From NCBI GenBank assembly GCA_003248315.1, contig QKWM01000003.1, forward strand, positions 124,001 through 188,000: 64,000 nucleotides of DNA. Reading direction: 5' to 3'. The stretch is from Streptomyces sp. SW4. GTDB lineage: Bacteria; Actinomycetota; Actinomycetes; Streptomycetales; Streptomycetaceae. Shown here piece after piece: positions 1-10,996 of the stretch. The notes beneath the pieces were generated by a model, which saw nothing but the letters and a program-made list of their open reading frames with translations, had not been told where the DNA came from and ran no database searches. Each line of letters opens with the position of its first letter. Positions within the stretch are counted from its first letter, which is position 1. A program made the translations under genes and the position numbers.

Positions 1-342
1 CACGACCAACAGCGGGCGCACGGATTCTCCGAGATCCTCTACGCCTACACCTCCGCCTCGAACAACAACGGGTCCGCCTTCGCCGGCCTGAACGCCGACA
101 CCCGGTGGTTCAACACCACGCTCGGCCTGTGCATGCTCTTCGGCCGCTTCCTGCCGATGGTGTTCGTGCTGGCGCTCGCCGGATCCCTCGCCGCGCAGCG
201 GCCGGTCCCGGCCACCGCGGGCACGCTGCGCACCGAGAAGCCGCTGTTCAGCGGCCTGCTGGTGGGCGCGATCCTCATCGTCACCGGTCTGACGTACTTC
301 CCCGCCCTGGCGCTGGGCCCGCTCGCCGAGGGGCTGGCGTGA
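1..342 (+). CDS. kdpA: KdpA, K+-translocating subunit of KdpFABC (C-terminal part)
   Basis: This is the C-terminal ~113 residues of the potassium-channel-like subunit of the Kdp K+ pump. The gene enters from the left edge already in frame. The stretch [18 protein letters not shown] is the conserved KdpA signature near the last pore region, and it is followed by two hydrophobic segments ([15 protein letters not shown] and [15 protein letters not shown]). The stop at 340-342 lies 33 bases before the chosen kdpB start; an alternative kdpB GTG at 339 would overlap it. The fragment is unbroken. KdpA is a membrane protein that forms the K+ selectivity filter; the kdpDE regulators are not in the window. 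Confidence 0.95.
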   Translation, partial: HDQQRAHGFSEILYAYTSASNNNGSAFAGLNADTRWFNTTLGLCMLFGRFLPMVFVLALAGSLAAQRPVPATAGTLRTEKPLFSGLLVGAILIVTGLTYFPALALGPLAEGLA

Positions 343-374
343 CGACCACCCGTACCCAGAACCCAGAGGACTCC

Positions 375-2484
375 ATGTCCACAGCCACACCCACCCGGGC
401 GCCGCACAGCGACGTCCCCTCCGGGCACAAGCCCGCCGAGGGCCGTGCCGGCGCCGGCCTCTTCGACCCGAAGCAGCTGGTCACCTCGCTGCCGGACGCG
501 TTCCGCAAGCTCGATCCGCGGATGATGGTCAAGTCCCCCGTGATGTTCGTGGTCTGGATCGGCTCGCTGCTCACCACGGTCTTCTCCTTCCGGGATCCCG
601 GCGACTGGTTCGGCTGGACGATCAGCGCCTGGCTGTGGCTGACCGTGCTCTTCGCCAACCTCGCCGAGGCGGTCGCCGAAGGCCGCGGCAAGGCGCAGGC
701 CGACACGCTGCGCAAGGCCAAGACCGACACGGTCGCCCGCCGGCTGCGGCCGGACGGCTCCGAGGAGCGGGTCCCGGGCACCGGCCTGGGCATCGGCGAT
801 CTGGTCGTCTGCGAGGCCGGCGACGTCGTCCCCGGCGACGGCGACGTCGTCGAGGGCGTCGCCTCCGTCGACGAGTCGGCGATCACCGGCGAGTCGGCCC
901 CGGTCATCCGCGAGTCGGGCGGCGACCGCTCGGCCGTCACCGGGGTACGAAGGTCCTCTCCGACCGCATCGTCGTCAGGATCACGACCAGGCCCGGGGAG
1001 ACCTTCATCGACCGCATGATCAACCTGGTCGAGGGCGCGGCCCGGCAGAAGACGCCGAACGAGATCGCGCTGAACATCCTCCTGGCCTCGCTGACGATCG
1101 TCTTCCTGCTGGCGGTGGCGACCCTGCCGCCGTTCGCGGCCCACGCGGGCACGCACCTGACGATGGTCGTCCTCGTCGCCCTGCTGGTCTGTCTGATCCC
1201 GACCACGATCGGCGCCCTGCTCTCCGCGATCGGCATCGCCGGCATGGACCGCCTGGTCCAGCGCAACGTCCTGGCCATGTCCGGCCGCGCCGTCGAGGCC
1301 GCCGGCGACGTCTCCACCCTGCTGCTCGACAAGACCGGCACCATCACCCTCGGCAACCGGCGGGCCGCCGAGTTCGTACCGGTCCGCGGCACCACCCGGG
1401 CCGAGGTCGCGGACGCCGCCCAGCTGTCGTCGCTGGCCGACGAGACGCCCGAGGGCCGCTCCGTCGTCGTCCTGGCGAAGGAGAGGTACGGGCTGCGCGA
1501 GCGCCACCGGGGCGAGCTGGCCGGCGCCGAGTGGATCGCGTTCACGGCCCAGACCCGGATGTCGGGCGTCGACGTCGACGGCCGCAAGATCCGCAAGGGC
1601 GCGGCCGGTTCGGTCATCGCCTGGGTCGAGGAGCGCGGCGGCCGGGTCGCCGACGACGCCGACGAGATCGCGAGCCGCATCTCCGAGGCCGGCGGCACCC
1701 CGCTGCTGGTCGCCGTCGAGGACGCGGAGGGCGCCCGGATCCTCGGCGTCGTCCACCTCAAGGACGTCGTCAAGGACGGCATGCGCGAGCGGTTCGAGGA
1801 GCTGCGCCGCATGGGCATCAGGACCGTCATGATCACCGGCGACAACCCGCTGACCGCCAAGGCGATCGCCCAGGAGGCCGGCGTCGACGACTTCCTCGCG
1901 GAGGCCACCCCGAGGACAAGATGGCGCTGATCAAACGGGAACAGGCCGGCGGCAGGCTGGTCGCGATGACCGGCGACGGCACCAACGACGCGCCCGCGCT
2001 GGCCCAGGCGGACGTCGGCGTGGCGATGAACACCGGCACGTCGGCCGCCAAGGAGGCCGGCAACATGGTCGACCTCGACTCGGACCCGACGAAGCTCATC
2101 GAGATCGTCGAGATCGGCAAACAGCTCCTCATCACGCGGGGCGCGCTGACCACGTTCTCCATCGCCAACGACGTCGCCAAGTACTTCGCGATCATCCCGG
2201 CGCTGTTCGCGGCCGTCCACCCGGGCCTGGACAAGCTCAACATCATGGGCCTGTCCTCACCGGACTCCGCCATCCTGTCCGCGGTCGTCTTCAACGCGCT
2301 GATCATCGTCGCGCTGGTGCCCCTGTCCCTGAAGGGCGTGCGGTACCGGCCGGTCAGCGCGGACCGGATGCTGCGCCGCAACCTCACCGTCTACGGGCTG
2401 GGCGGCCTCGTCGCCCCGTTCGCCGGCATCAAACTCATCGACCTGCTCATCTCTTCGATCCCGGGATCGGGTGAAGGACCGTGA
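375..2484 (+). CDS. kdpB: KdpB, P-type ATPase subunit of the K+ pump (two frame breaks)
   Basis: This is the catalytic ATPase subunit of KdpFABC. The phosphorylation motif DKTGTIT (about base 1330), the actuator motif TGES and the hinge motif [18 protein letters not shown] are all present. The frame breaks twice. Near 945 the expected [10 protein letters not shown] has one G missing from a G run. Near 1912 the expected [12 protein letters not shown] has one C missing from a C run. With both repaired the protein is ~704 residues, normal for KdpB. I chose ATG 375, which follows AGAGGA; an in-frame GTG at 339 overlapping the kdpA stop is the alternative. The stop overlaps the GTG of kdpC, which fits translational coupling. 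Confidence 0.95.
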
Positions 2485-3148
2485 ACAACCCCCTGACCAC
2501 CACCGCCCGGCTCCTCGGAGCGGGCCTGCGCGCCCTCCTGGCCCTGACCCTCGTCACCGGCGTCGTCTACCCGCTGGTGATCACCGGCGTCGCGCAGGGG
2601 CTGTTCCCCCACCAGGCGAACGGCTCCGAGATCGAGGCCGGCGGCAGGGTCGTCGGCTCCTCCCTGATCGGCCAGGCGTACAACCTGCCGCTGAAGAAGG
2701 GCCAGGAGACGCCGGAGCCCGACCTGAAGTGGTTCCAGGGCCGCCCGCAGAACGGCCTCGGCACCAACACTGTCAACACCCGGTACCGGCTCATCCTGTC
2801 CGGCGCCACCAACCGGTCCGGCGACGACGACGAACTCGTCCGGTGGGTGAAGGACGCCAAGGCCGCCGTCGTGAAGGACAACTCGACCGCCGGCCACCAG
2901 GTGGAGCCGTCCGACGTGCCCGCCGACGCGGTGACGTCCTCCGGCTCCGGCCTCGACCCGCACATCTCACCCGAGTACGCGAACCTCCAGGTCCACCGCG
3001 TCGCCGAGCGGAACGGCCTCCCGTCGCCGAGGTCCGGCGGCTCGTCGACGCACACACCGAGGGCCGCACGCTCGGCTTCATGGGCGAGCCCCGGGTGAAC
3101 GTCCTGAAGCTCAACATCGCCCTCGCGCAACGCGTGTCCCGGAACTGA
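2481..3148 (+). CDS. kdpC: KdpC, K+ pump accessory subunit (one frame break)
   Basis: KdpC is the single-span membrane subunit that stabilises the KdpFABC complex. The GTG at 2481 overlaps the kdpB stop. Residues ~12-35 form the N-terminal membrane helix ([20 protein letters not shown]), and the family motif FQGRP follows at ~85. Near 3020 the frame breaks: GLP should continue with [19 protein letters not shown], and one C is missing from a C run. The repaired C-terminus [10 protein letters not shown] is typical of the family. The repaired length of ~223 residues is normal. The gene is convergent with the ligase on the opposite strand. Confidence 0.93.
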
Positions 3149-4884
3149 CGGCGCGCCGCGCCCCCGGGATCGCCCGCCCCCGCCCGCCGCAGCGGCTCCC
3201 CGGCCGTCCGTTCGGGTGTGCAGCCGGCCGGTGCGCAGGGCCCGCAGCGCCGACGCGGTCAGGGTGCGGCGGCAGACCTTTCCCGTCGGACCGAGCGGCA
3301 TACGGTCCGTGACCAGCAGGTACTCCGGGAACTTCCGCTTCTCCAGACCGCGTCCGGCGAGGAAGTCCGCGAGCTGGGGAGGGAGGGGGCCGGGGCACCG
3401 GGGGCGGGGCGCACGCAGGCGCAGAGCCGTTCGCCGTACTCCTCGTCGGGTACGGCGACGCAGACCGCCTCGGCCAGGCCGGAGTGCGCGCCGAGTTCGC
3501 GTTCGACCTCCGCCGGGCTGATGGTCTGCCCGCCGCGGATGACGACGTTCTTCAGCCGGCCCAGCACGTGCAGGCGCCCCTGCTCGTCGAGTTTCCCGAG
3601 GTCGCCGGTGCGGACCCAGCCGTCGGCGGTGCGGTAGCGGCGGTCGAGGCCGGGAGCGGCGACGTAGCACAGCGGGGTCATGGGGCCCGGGCCAGGATCT
3701 CGCCCGGCTCGCCGACCGCGGCAAGGGTGCCGTCGGCCCGGGCGACGCGGATGTCCGCGACGGCGGGGTTCGGTGTCCCGGCCGTGCCGCCGGCCGGGGC
3801 GCCCGGGGTCGCGGTGTGGCAGTTCACCCCGTCCGTGGACCCGTACACCGTGACCACGTCCCGGCCGAACCTGGCCCGGCAGGCGGCCGCGGTGGAGGCC
3901 GGCAGCGCCGCCCCGCTGGACACCACGGCCCGCAGCGAGGAGAGGTCCTCGCCCGGTCCGGGGGGCTCGTCCGCGAGCCTGCGGAGCATGGTCGGGACGC
4001 CGAACAGATGCGTGGGCCGGTGCTCCGTCACGGCCCGCAGCGCGTCGGCGGCGTCGAACCGGTCGCGGACGATCAGGGTGCCGCCCAGCGCCGCCAGCGT
4101 GACCGGCACGCCGAGCGAGCCGTAGGAGGAGGCGAGCGGGACGAGCACGAGGTGCCGCCACGGCCCGCGGTGGCCGGGGGAGAGGGCGCGGACGTACGCG
4201 GCCCGGCCGCCGGCGAAGGCCTGGTGGCCGTAGGCGACCATCTTCGGCTCGGCCTCCGTGCCGGAGGACACCAGGATCCGCGCCGGATCCCCGGCGCCCG
4301 GCCGTGCCGTGGGCCGGAACGTGCCCGACGCCCGCGACGGATCGAGCGGCCGGGCACCCTCGGCGCCGCCGGGGCGGTGACGAACACGGCCCGCAGCCAG
4401 GGGAGTTCCGCCTGGTCCGGCACGTCGTCGGGGTCGGCGAACACCGCCCCGGCGGCCGGGAGCGGCCCAGCAGCGCGTACGTGTCACGGGTGCCGCCGCC
4501 CGTCGGATAGGGCAGGGCCACCGCACCCAGCGCGTACACGGCGAGTTCGGCGGCCGCGGCCAGCCGGCCGTTGGGCAGCCGCAGCGCGATCACGTCCCGC
4601 GCGCCGAGACCCGCCGCCGCGAGCAGTTCGGCGATCCGCAGGACCAGCGCGTACAGCTCCGCGTACGACACGGTCCCCTCGGCGTCGACGACCGCGTCCC
4701 GTCCGGGGTGGGCGTGCGCACGGTCCCGGAAGGAGGCGAACAGGTCCTGGTCGCCGGTGAGTCCCCGCGCCCGCCACGCGGCACGCTCCCGGGCGGGGAC
4801 GAGGTCGGGCAGTTCCAGTCCGTTCCCGGACCGCCACACGACGCGGTCCGCCGGCGGGGTGCCGGTGCCTGTGCCGGTGTCCAT
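3111..4884 (-). CDS. AMP-forming acyl-CoA ligase (several frame breaks)
   Basis: This is an ANL-superfamily adenylating enzyme that activates a carboxylic acid as acyl-AMP and normally transfers it to CoA. The ATG at 4884 overlaps the stop of the upstream CoA-transferase (ATGA). The nucleotide-binding motif reads [10 protein letters not shown], followed by VYGSTDGVN and [19 protein letters not shown]. The A10 region reads [13 protein letters not shown], so the catalytic Lys is present. At least four frame breaks occur (for example near 3395, 3680 and 4380-4500). The end is uncertain: the only stop triplet for this strand between about 3259 and 3100 is at 3111, so I extend there, overlapping kdpC. 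The substrate is unknown; an aromatic, cyclic or fatty acid is plausible. Confidence 0.8.
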
Positions 4885-6697
4885 CAGGCCTCCTCGAAAT
4901 GCCAGGGCGGGGCGGGCCGCGCGCACGGCGTCCGCGGATCGGGGGGCAGGACCGCCCGCGCGAAGGCGGGATCGGCGGCGAGGCCCGAGAGGTCGGTGCG
5001 GACCCGGACCGAGGGCAGCCCGGCCTCGCGCAGCCGCGCCAGCCACTCGTCGGTACCGCGCTCCCGCAGCCGGGCGGGCAGGGACGCGAGGCCGCTCGCG
5101 CCGGTCACGCGGGCCACCTCGCCGGGGCGTTCGCGCGCGGTGGCCCCCAGACACAGCAGCCCGTCCGCCGTCGGCAGCGGAAGGTCCAGCGGCGTCAGGC
5201 GGACCCGTCGCGGCGGTCGCGGCACCAGGGCCGCGGCGGACAGCAGGGACGACTCGGCACGGCTGCCGCGCCCCGTGCGCTCCCGGACGGCCAGTCCCGC
5301 CAGCGCCGCCTGGGCGAGCACGAGACCGCCCAGGACGTCGGTGAGCGTCATCAGCGACGGAGCCGGCGGCTCCCCGGCCGGCCGCACGGCGGTGGCGAGA
5401 CCGCCGTGCACCTGGGCGAGATAGTCCGTGCCGATCGGCGGGCAGGGCCCCAGCGCGTCCCCGAACCCGGACGCCGAGGCGTACACCAGCCCGGGCGCAC
5501 CGCCCGCAGCGCGGGAGCGTCCAGCCCGAACGCCTCCGCCTTGCCCGGCGCCCACGTGTGCGTGAACACGTCGGCGCCCGACACGAGTTCCCGCACGGTC
5601 CGACGGCCCGGGCCGTGGTCAGGTCGGCCTCGACGACCGTCTTGCCGGCGTTCAGCGCCGTGAACCGTGCCGAGCAGTCGCCGGCCAGCGGGGGCAGTCC
5701 GCGCATCGGGTCGCCGCCCGGGGGCTCCACGCGGATCACCTCCGCGCCCAGCAGGCGCAGTACGTGCCCGGCCATCGGTCCCTGGACCCGCCGCGTGGAC
5801 TCCACCACCCGCACCCCGGACAGCGGCAGCGGGCCGCCGGGCCCCCGGCCGCCCGGCACACCGCCCGCACCGCGGCCGCCCGGCCCCAGCGCCCGGGCCG
5901 TGTGTCCGGTGCCGCGGAACCGTCCGGCTCCAGGAGCCACGGCGGCACGTCCGGCGCCGCGGTGTCGTCCACCGGGACCACCGCCACCGACACGCCGCTC
6001 GCCCGCCCCGCCTCCCGGACCCGCCGCGCGTCCACCGCGCGCACCGCGTCCCGCAGGGCGTCCGGCAGCGGGCACACCGCGGTGGCGAACCGCTGCTGGA
6101 ACGGCCCCCACCCGCGCCCCGCCGTCTTCGCCGGCACCCCGAGCCGGGCCCAGAAGCCGCACCAGGCCGCCGGGTCCAGCGTCTCGATCTCCACCGCCAC
6201 GCCGTCGGCCGTGGTCAGCGTGGCCAGCCCCGGAGCGGGGGCGGCCTCGGCCCAGGCCGGCTCGCCCGGCTCGCCCGGCGCGCCGTGCGCCGTCGCGGCC
6301 GCGAGGTACTGGCCGACCGCCAGCAGCGCCCCCTGCGCCAGCGACGTGGCGGGCCGCAGTGGCGGGTACCCGCGCCACCGTGCCAGCAGACAGGCCGTCG
6401 CGGCCTGCGCGGACAGCACTCCGGCGACCGCCGACACGTATCCCACCGGCAGCGGCACCGGCCCGCCCGTGGCCCTGCCGTGCACGTGCATCACCCCGCA
6501 CGCCGCCTGCACGGCCCGCTCGTCGTCGGCGTCGATGGCCACCGGCCCGCGCCCCGTGACCCCGGACCGCGCCTGCGCCGCCGTCACGCCGGGGAGCCGG
6601 CCCGGCAGCCCGCCCAGCGTCCGCCGCAGCAACGCCCCGGCCACCGCCACGGCGTCGTCGGCGACCCGCGCCCCGGCTCCTCGCGCACGACCGTCAC
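4884..6697 (-). CDS. CaiB/BaiF-type CoA-transferase with two lobes (several frame breaks)
   Basis: This belongs to the class III CoA-transferase / alpha-methylacyl-CoA racemase family, which moves CoA between carboxylates. The second lobe carries the family start (PLSGVRVVESTRRVQGPMAG, then LLGAEVIRVEPPGGDPMRG) and SASGFGDALGPCPPIGTDYL, TLTDVLGGLVLAQAALAGL and RTGRGSRAESSLLSAA. The catalytic Asp seems to lie near the DVLGGL segment, but I cannot fix it. About 250 residues precede this and resemble the C-terminal half of another CaiB unit (DPAAWCGFWARLGV, DALRDAVRAVDARRVREAG). The repaired length of ~604 residues exceeds the usual ~400. GTG 6697 is inferred after restoring a G near 6675. Confidence 0.78.
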
Positions 6698-6707
6698 CGG
6701 TACCCCC

Positions 6708-7189
6708 TCACCCGACCGTCGCGTTCCACGGCCTACGCCTCCTGGCCGACCGGCTGCCGGTGGTGGTGTTCAGGCGGTTGAGGAAGTTGGTCGTCGAGAC
6801 GGTGACGATCAGGGCGGCCAGCTGGCGTTCGTCGAAATGCCGGGCGGCCTCGTCCCACACGTCGTCGGGCACCGCGGGACCGGAGCGGTCGGACAGGCGG
6901 GTCGCCGCCTCGGCGACGGCGAGCGCCGCGCGTTCCGCGTCGGTGTAGCAGGACGCGTCGTGCCACGCGGCGAGCTGGTGGAGGCGTTCCGGGCTCTCCC
7001 CGGCGCGGACGGCGTGGTCGACGCCGATGCGGACGCACGGGCCGCAGCCGTTGATCTGGCTGGTCCGCAGGTGGACCAGTCCGAGGATCTCCTGCGGCAG
7101 CCCGCCCTGGTGCATCGCCGCGTACAGGTGGCGGATGGCCTGCTGGGCGTCCGGCAGCAGAGTGGCGGGGTTGGGGATGCGGGAGTCAC
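6708..7189 (-). CDS. AhpD/carboxymuconolactone-decarboxylase-like protein (one frame break)
   Basis: This is a small AhpD-like alkylhydroperoxidase-fold protein of ~160 residues. The core reads LRTSQINGCGPCVRIGVDHA, giving the CxxC pair and the following His used by AhpD in peroxide reduction. The GTG at 7189 overlaps the stop of the methyltransferase (GTGA). One C is missing from a C run near 7170; restoring it joins MTPASPTP to ATLLPDAQQAIRHLYAAMHQ. The stop lies 11 bases before the next gene, so the gene is embedded in the operon. It may protect a redox enzyme of this pathway, but the role is not shown by the sequence. Confidence 0.85.
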
Positions 7190-8041
7190 GGGGATTCCTT
7201 CCGGGAGTCCGCGGCCGGTTTGCGGCCCTGGACGGAGTAGATGACGCTGCTCGTCGCGACGAAGTCCGGGTGGTTCATCACGTCCCGCAGCCGCCGCAGC
7301 TCGGCGCGGGTGAAACCGGCCCGAGCAGGCGCTGTTCGAGATGGCGGGTGTGGTGCAGCTGGAGGCCCAGCGAGGCGGAACCGGGCGTGCGGGGCTGGAT
7401 GAACGGGCGCGGGTCGATGTCGGTGAGCCCGGCGTCCCGCATCGCGGCCGCCGCGTGCCGGCCCCAGGCCGGGTCGCCGCCCGCGGCCCGCAGCAGGGCC
7501 GCCTTGGTGTCGAGGAACCGCTGGTACAGCTTGCCGTCCTCGTCGCTGGGGCGAGCAGCCAGGGCTCGTACGAGGTGTCGAACTCGTCGATCTGGAGCAG
7601 CCCGCCGGGTTTCAGCGAGCGGACCAGCTTGTCGAGCACGGCGAGCCGCCGGGGATGTGCTGGAGCACGAGCCGGGCGACGACGACGTCGTAGGCGGCCT
7701 CGGGCAGCGGGTCGGTGACCGCGTCGTGCGCGAGCACGGTGAGACCGGCGCGGGCGGGGATGCGGTCGGGTTTGACGTCGGTGGCGGTGACCGTGCCCCG
7801 GGGGCGACGCGGTCGGCGAGCCAGTGGGCGACGCTTCCGCCGCCCGCGCCGATCTCCAGGCAGTGGTGACCGGGGCCGACCCGGCCTCGGCGAGGCGGCC
7901 GAGGGTGACGGGGTCCATGGACTCGCTGAGGAAGCGGTGCTGGTCGCCGCTGTGCGGGCTGTGGTTGTCGAAGACGTAGCCGACGCGCGGCCCCGGCACG
8001 GGGGCGGGCACCGGGGGCGCGGTGGTGGTTTCCGGGCGCAC
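7186..8041 (-). CDS. SAM-dependent class I methyltransferase (several frame breaks)
   Basis: This is a soluble SAM-dependent methyltransferase of ~285 residues after repair. Motif I reads CLEIGAGGGSVAHWLADRV, a post-I acidic segment follows, and LDKLVRSLKPGGLLQIDEFD is the motif III region. The family also shows GYVFDNHSPHSGDQHRF before motif I, typical of actinobacterial stand-alone methyltransferases in biosynthetic loci. There are at least four breaks (near 7320, 7550, 7650, 7800 and 7880). I chose GTG 8041, just inside the preceding ligase stop at 8059. The stop at 7186 overlaps the AhpD-like GTG. O-, N- or C-methylation cannot be told apart here. Confidence 0.82.
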
Positions 8042-8058
8042 GGGCAACTCCGATCGGG

Positions 8059-9654
8059 TCAGGTCCAGCGGCCCGTGCCGCAGGTCGCGGCCCGGCCGGT
8101 GAGTTCTTCGAGGAGGGCCGTCCGGCGGACCTTTCCGGTGCCCGTGCGGGGATCGCGTCCCAGGTGCGGGCGACGGGTTCCGCCAGCGGCGGCAGGCCCT
8201 GGACGGCACGCTTCCAGCGGGCCCGGTCGAGCGTGCCGTCGGCGGTGACGACGACGGGCAGCGGATCGGCGCCGGGCCGCGCCAGGACGACGCACTCCAC
8301 GGCCTCCTCGAGGCGCTCCTCGAGCACGTCCTCGGCGTGCAGACAGCTCAGCAGCGGCGAGTGGTCGACCTCCCGGTCCAGCAGCCGCAGACTGCCGTCC
8401 CCGTGGAGGACGCCGATGTCCCCGGTGTTCCACCAGGGCCCGTGCTGTTTGGCCGCCCAGCGTTCCCGTTCGCCGACGTAGCCGCGGGCCAGCGACGGCA
8501 CCCGCGCGAACACCAGGCCCGGCACCCCGGCCGGCAGCGGCCGGAAGGTCACCGGGTCCACCACCCGCAGCCGGGTCCGCACCGGCAGCGGGCGCCCGGC
8601 GTGGCGCACGGCCCTGGAGCCGGCCGCTGCCCGGCGGCCCGCGGAGCGGCGGGTGAGCAGCGCGTACGTGAGCGGTCCCGTCTCGGTCTGCCCCACACCT
8701 GCACCCAGACCGCTCCGCGGCGCGAACTGGCCGCGAGGTAGGAGCGGACGACCGGCGGGTGCACCGCGTCGTAGGTGCTGATGTACACCCGGACGTCGCG
8801 GAACGGGTTGTCCAGCCGCTCGGTGAGCGGCCTGAACCGGACGAACCGCGCGGGCAGCCCCTCGGCGACCGTGGGCGGATGGGCCCGCAGCAGCGGATCG
8901 ACGACGTCCGGGTCCTGCCCGGACACGATGGTCAGCGTGCGCGGTGTCAGGCAGAGGGTGGCGCCGGTCCAGGCGAAGGTGCGTCCGTGCGGATAGGCGC
9001 TGGCGTTGAGCACCGTGTCGCCGCGGCGGACCGCGATGTGCGGCAGCCGGGTCGCCTCGGGGCGGGCCAGTTCGTGGATCAGGGTGCGGGTGGAGTGCCG
9101 GACCAGTTTCGGCACTCCGGTGGTGCCGGAGGTGTGCGTGACGAGGAGCGGCGCGTCGGCGTCGCGGCGGTGCGGACCAGGGACGCGGTGCCCTCGCAGG
9201 TCGGGCAGGCGGAGCACGCCCGGCGGCAGGTCGCCCGCGTGATCCAGGACGACGGTCGCGCGGGCGCCCGCGCCGAGGTCCGCGCCGGCCGCGCCGAGGA
9301 CGGCGAGGTCGGTGACCAGCACGTCGGGGAGCAGCGGTGCAGGAGGGTGCGCAGCACGCCGGGGGCCAGGTGCGACGACAGCTTCACCGGCACGGCGCCC
9401 AGGCGAACGGCGGCGCAGGCGACGAGGTCGTAGTCCCAGTGGTTGGCCTTGACGATCGCCACGGTGTCACCGGGGCCGGTCCCGGCCTCGGCGAGGGCGC
9501 CCGCCGTCTCCCGGACGAGGACGGCCAGCCCGGGCACCGACCACTCGGTTCCCCGGTCGGGCGCGAGGTCCAGGGGACGGTCGAGGACGACGCGGGTGGG
9601 GGCGCCGGCGTCGGCCAGCTCGTCGAACAGGACCCCCATGTCTCCGGGTTTCAC
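8059..9654 (-). CDS. Second AMP-forming acyl ligase (several frame breaks)
   Basis: This is an ANL-superfamily acyl-AMP ligase, different in sequence from the 3111-4884 enzyme. The P-loop-like motif is THTSGTTGVPKLVRHS, the A5 motif GQTETGPL, the hinge region WWNTGDIGVLHGDGSLRLLD, and the A10 Lys lies in GTGKVRRTALLEELTG. The GTG at 9654 overlaps the stop of the flavoprotein gene (GTGA). Breaks occur near 8150, 8640-8700 and 9330. The repaired length of ~530 residues is normal. Two non-identical ligases in one operon suggest that two different acids, or one acid at two stages, are activated. Confidence 0.83.
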
Positions 9655-10996
9655 GCGGCCTCCTGGGCGGGCGGGGTCGTGGATGCGGTGGTACGCCGGC
9701 TGAGGACGCGGGAGGCGGCGAGGGCACCGGAGCGCACGGCGCCCTCGCTGGCGGGCCGGGCGGCCACCCAGTCGCCGGCGTACTCGACGCTGCGGGCGGG
9801 CCGGGCGAGGAACGCGGGCCGCTCGGCGAGCGCCCGGGAGTCAGCTCCGGCATCGCCTCCGGCCAGTGCACCAGCAGGTGGTCCGAGCAGGCCGCGCGCA
9901 GGCCGGGCACGTAGCGTTCGGCGGCGGCGGTGAGCCGGTCCGCGGCGTCCTGCGGGGACAGCGCGAGCAGGTCGGGGATGCGCCGCGGCGCGGCCATCAG
10001 CCCGAGCAGGCCCCGGCCCGCGGGAGCCCGGTCGGGGCAGCGCAGATGGTCGGCGATGACGCCGGCCAGCAGGTCGTCCTCGCAGGCGGGCGTGAGCATC
10101 GCGTAGGAGCGCCGGTCGGGCGCGAGCGGCCGGTCCAGCGAGCAGACCACCTTCAGCATCGGCCGGAACGTGCTCGCGGCGAGGTAACCGGCCTCGTCCG
10201 CCGCCGGATTGGCGTGCAGGCGCAGGGCGACGGGGCGGGGACGGCGAGGACGACGTCCCGCGCGGTGAGGGTCCGGCCGCCGACCGTGAGGCGGGCGCCC
10301 GCCCCGTCGGCGGCGACCTCCTCGACCGGCTGCCCGGTGACGACGTCGAGGTCCTCGGCGAGCCGGCGGGCGAGCAGGTCCATGCCGCCCGGGTAGGCGC
10401 GCCAGGTGGACACCGGGCCGACGCTCGTCAGCAGGGCGAGCAGGGGGCCGCCGCGCTGCGCTCCGGGTCCCAGCCGAAGAACGCGCGGATGAGCGGGTCC
10501 AGCATCCGCTCCAGCAGCTCCGGGTGGTAGCGGGCCGCGAGGTCGGCGACGGTCGCGCCGCCCAGCGGCGTGCGCTCGGGGCGGTCGTGGCCGAACGCGG
10601 CCCGGTGCCGTGTCGTCAGGGCCAGGAACCGGGCCAGGGAGAGCCGGGCCGCGGGCCGAGCCCGGCACCGGTGACCACGGCCGACGGATCGCCGACGCCG
10701 CGGTGCACCCGGCCCGCCCGCCACACCGCCATGGGCCGCCCGCTGTGGTGCAGCGCCTCCGGGGTGATGCCGCAGCGGCGCAGCAGCTCCCACGTCGCCC
10801 GGTAGCCGCGCAGGGAGATCTGCTCGGCGCCGGTGTCGATGAGGTAGCCGTCGCGGCGCACGGTGCGCATACGGCCGCCCACCGTGCTCTCGGCCTCGAA
10901 GACGCGCACCTCCCGCCCGGCGCGCCGCAGTTCGTGGGCGGCGGTGAGACCGGCCATGCCGGCCCCTACGACGGCCACATCCAGGTCGGTGGTCAC
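9651..10996 (-). CDS. Flavin amine-oxidase / protoporphyrinogen-oxidase-like enzyme (several frame breaks)
   Basis: This is an FAD-dependent oxidoreductase of the amine oxidase/PPOX/phytoene desaturase superfamily. The N-terminal dinucleotide fold reads AVVGAGMAGLTAAHELRRAG with the acidic VFEAE end and the GGRM motif. The C-terminus has EYAGDWVAARPASEGAVRSG, the second FAD contact. The GTG at 10996 overlaps the prenyltransferase stop. Breaks occur near 9840, 10240, 10445 and 10650. The repaired length of ~449 residues fits the family. Next to a UbiA-like gene it could oxidise a prenylated or cyclic intermediate; that is inference. Confidence 0.85.

Noticed and set aside
375..2484. kdpB as a decayed pseudogene
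   Set aside because: Both breaks are explained by one missing base in a G or C run, all catalytic motifs are intact, and kdpA and kdpC are normal. The same error type hits xthA.
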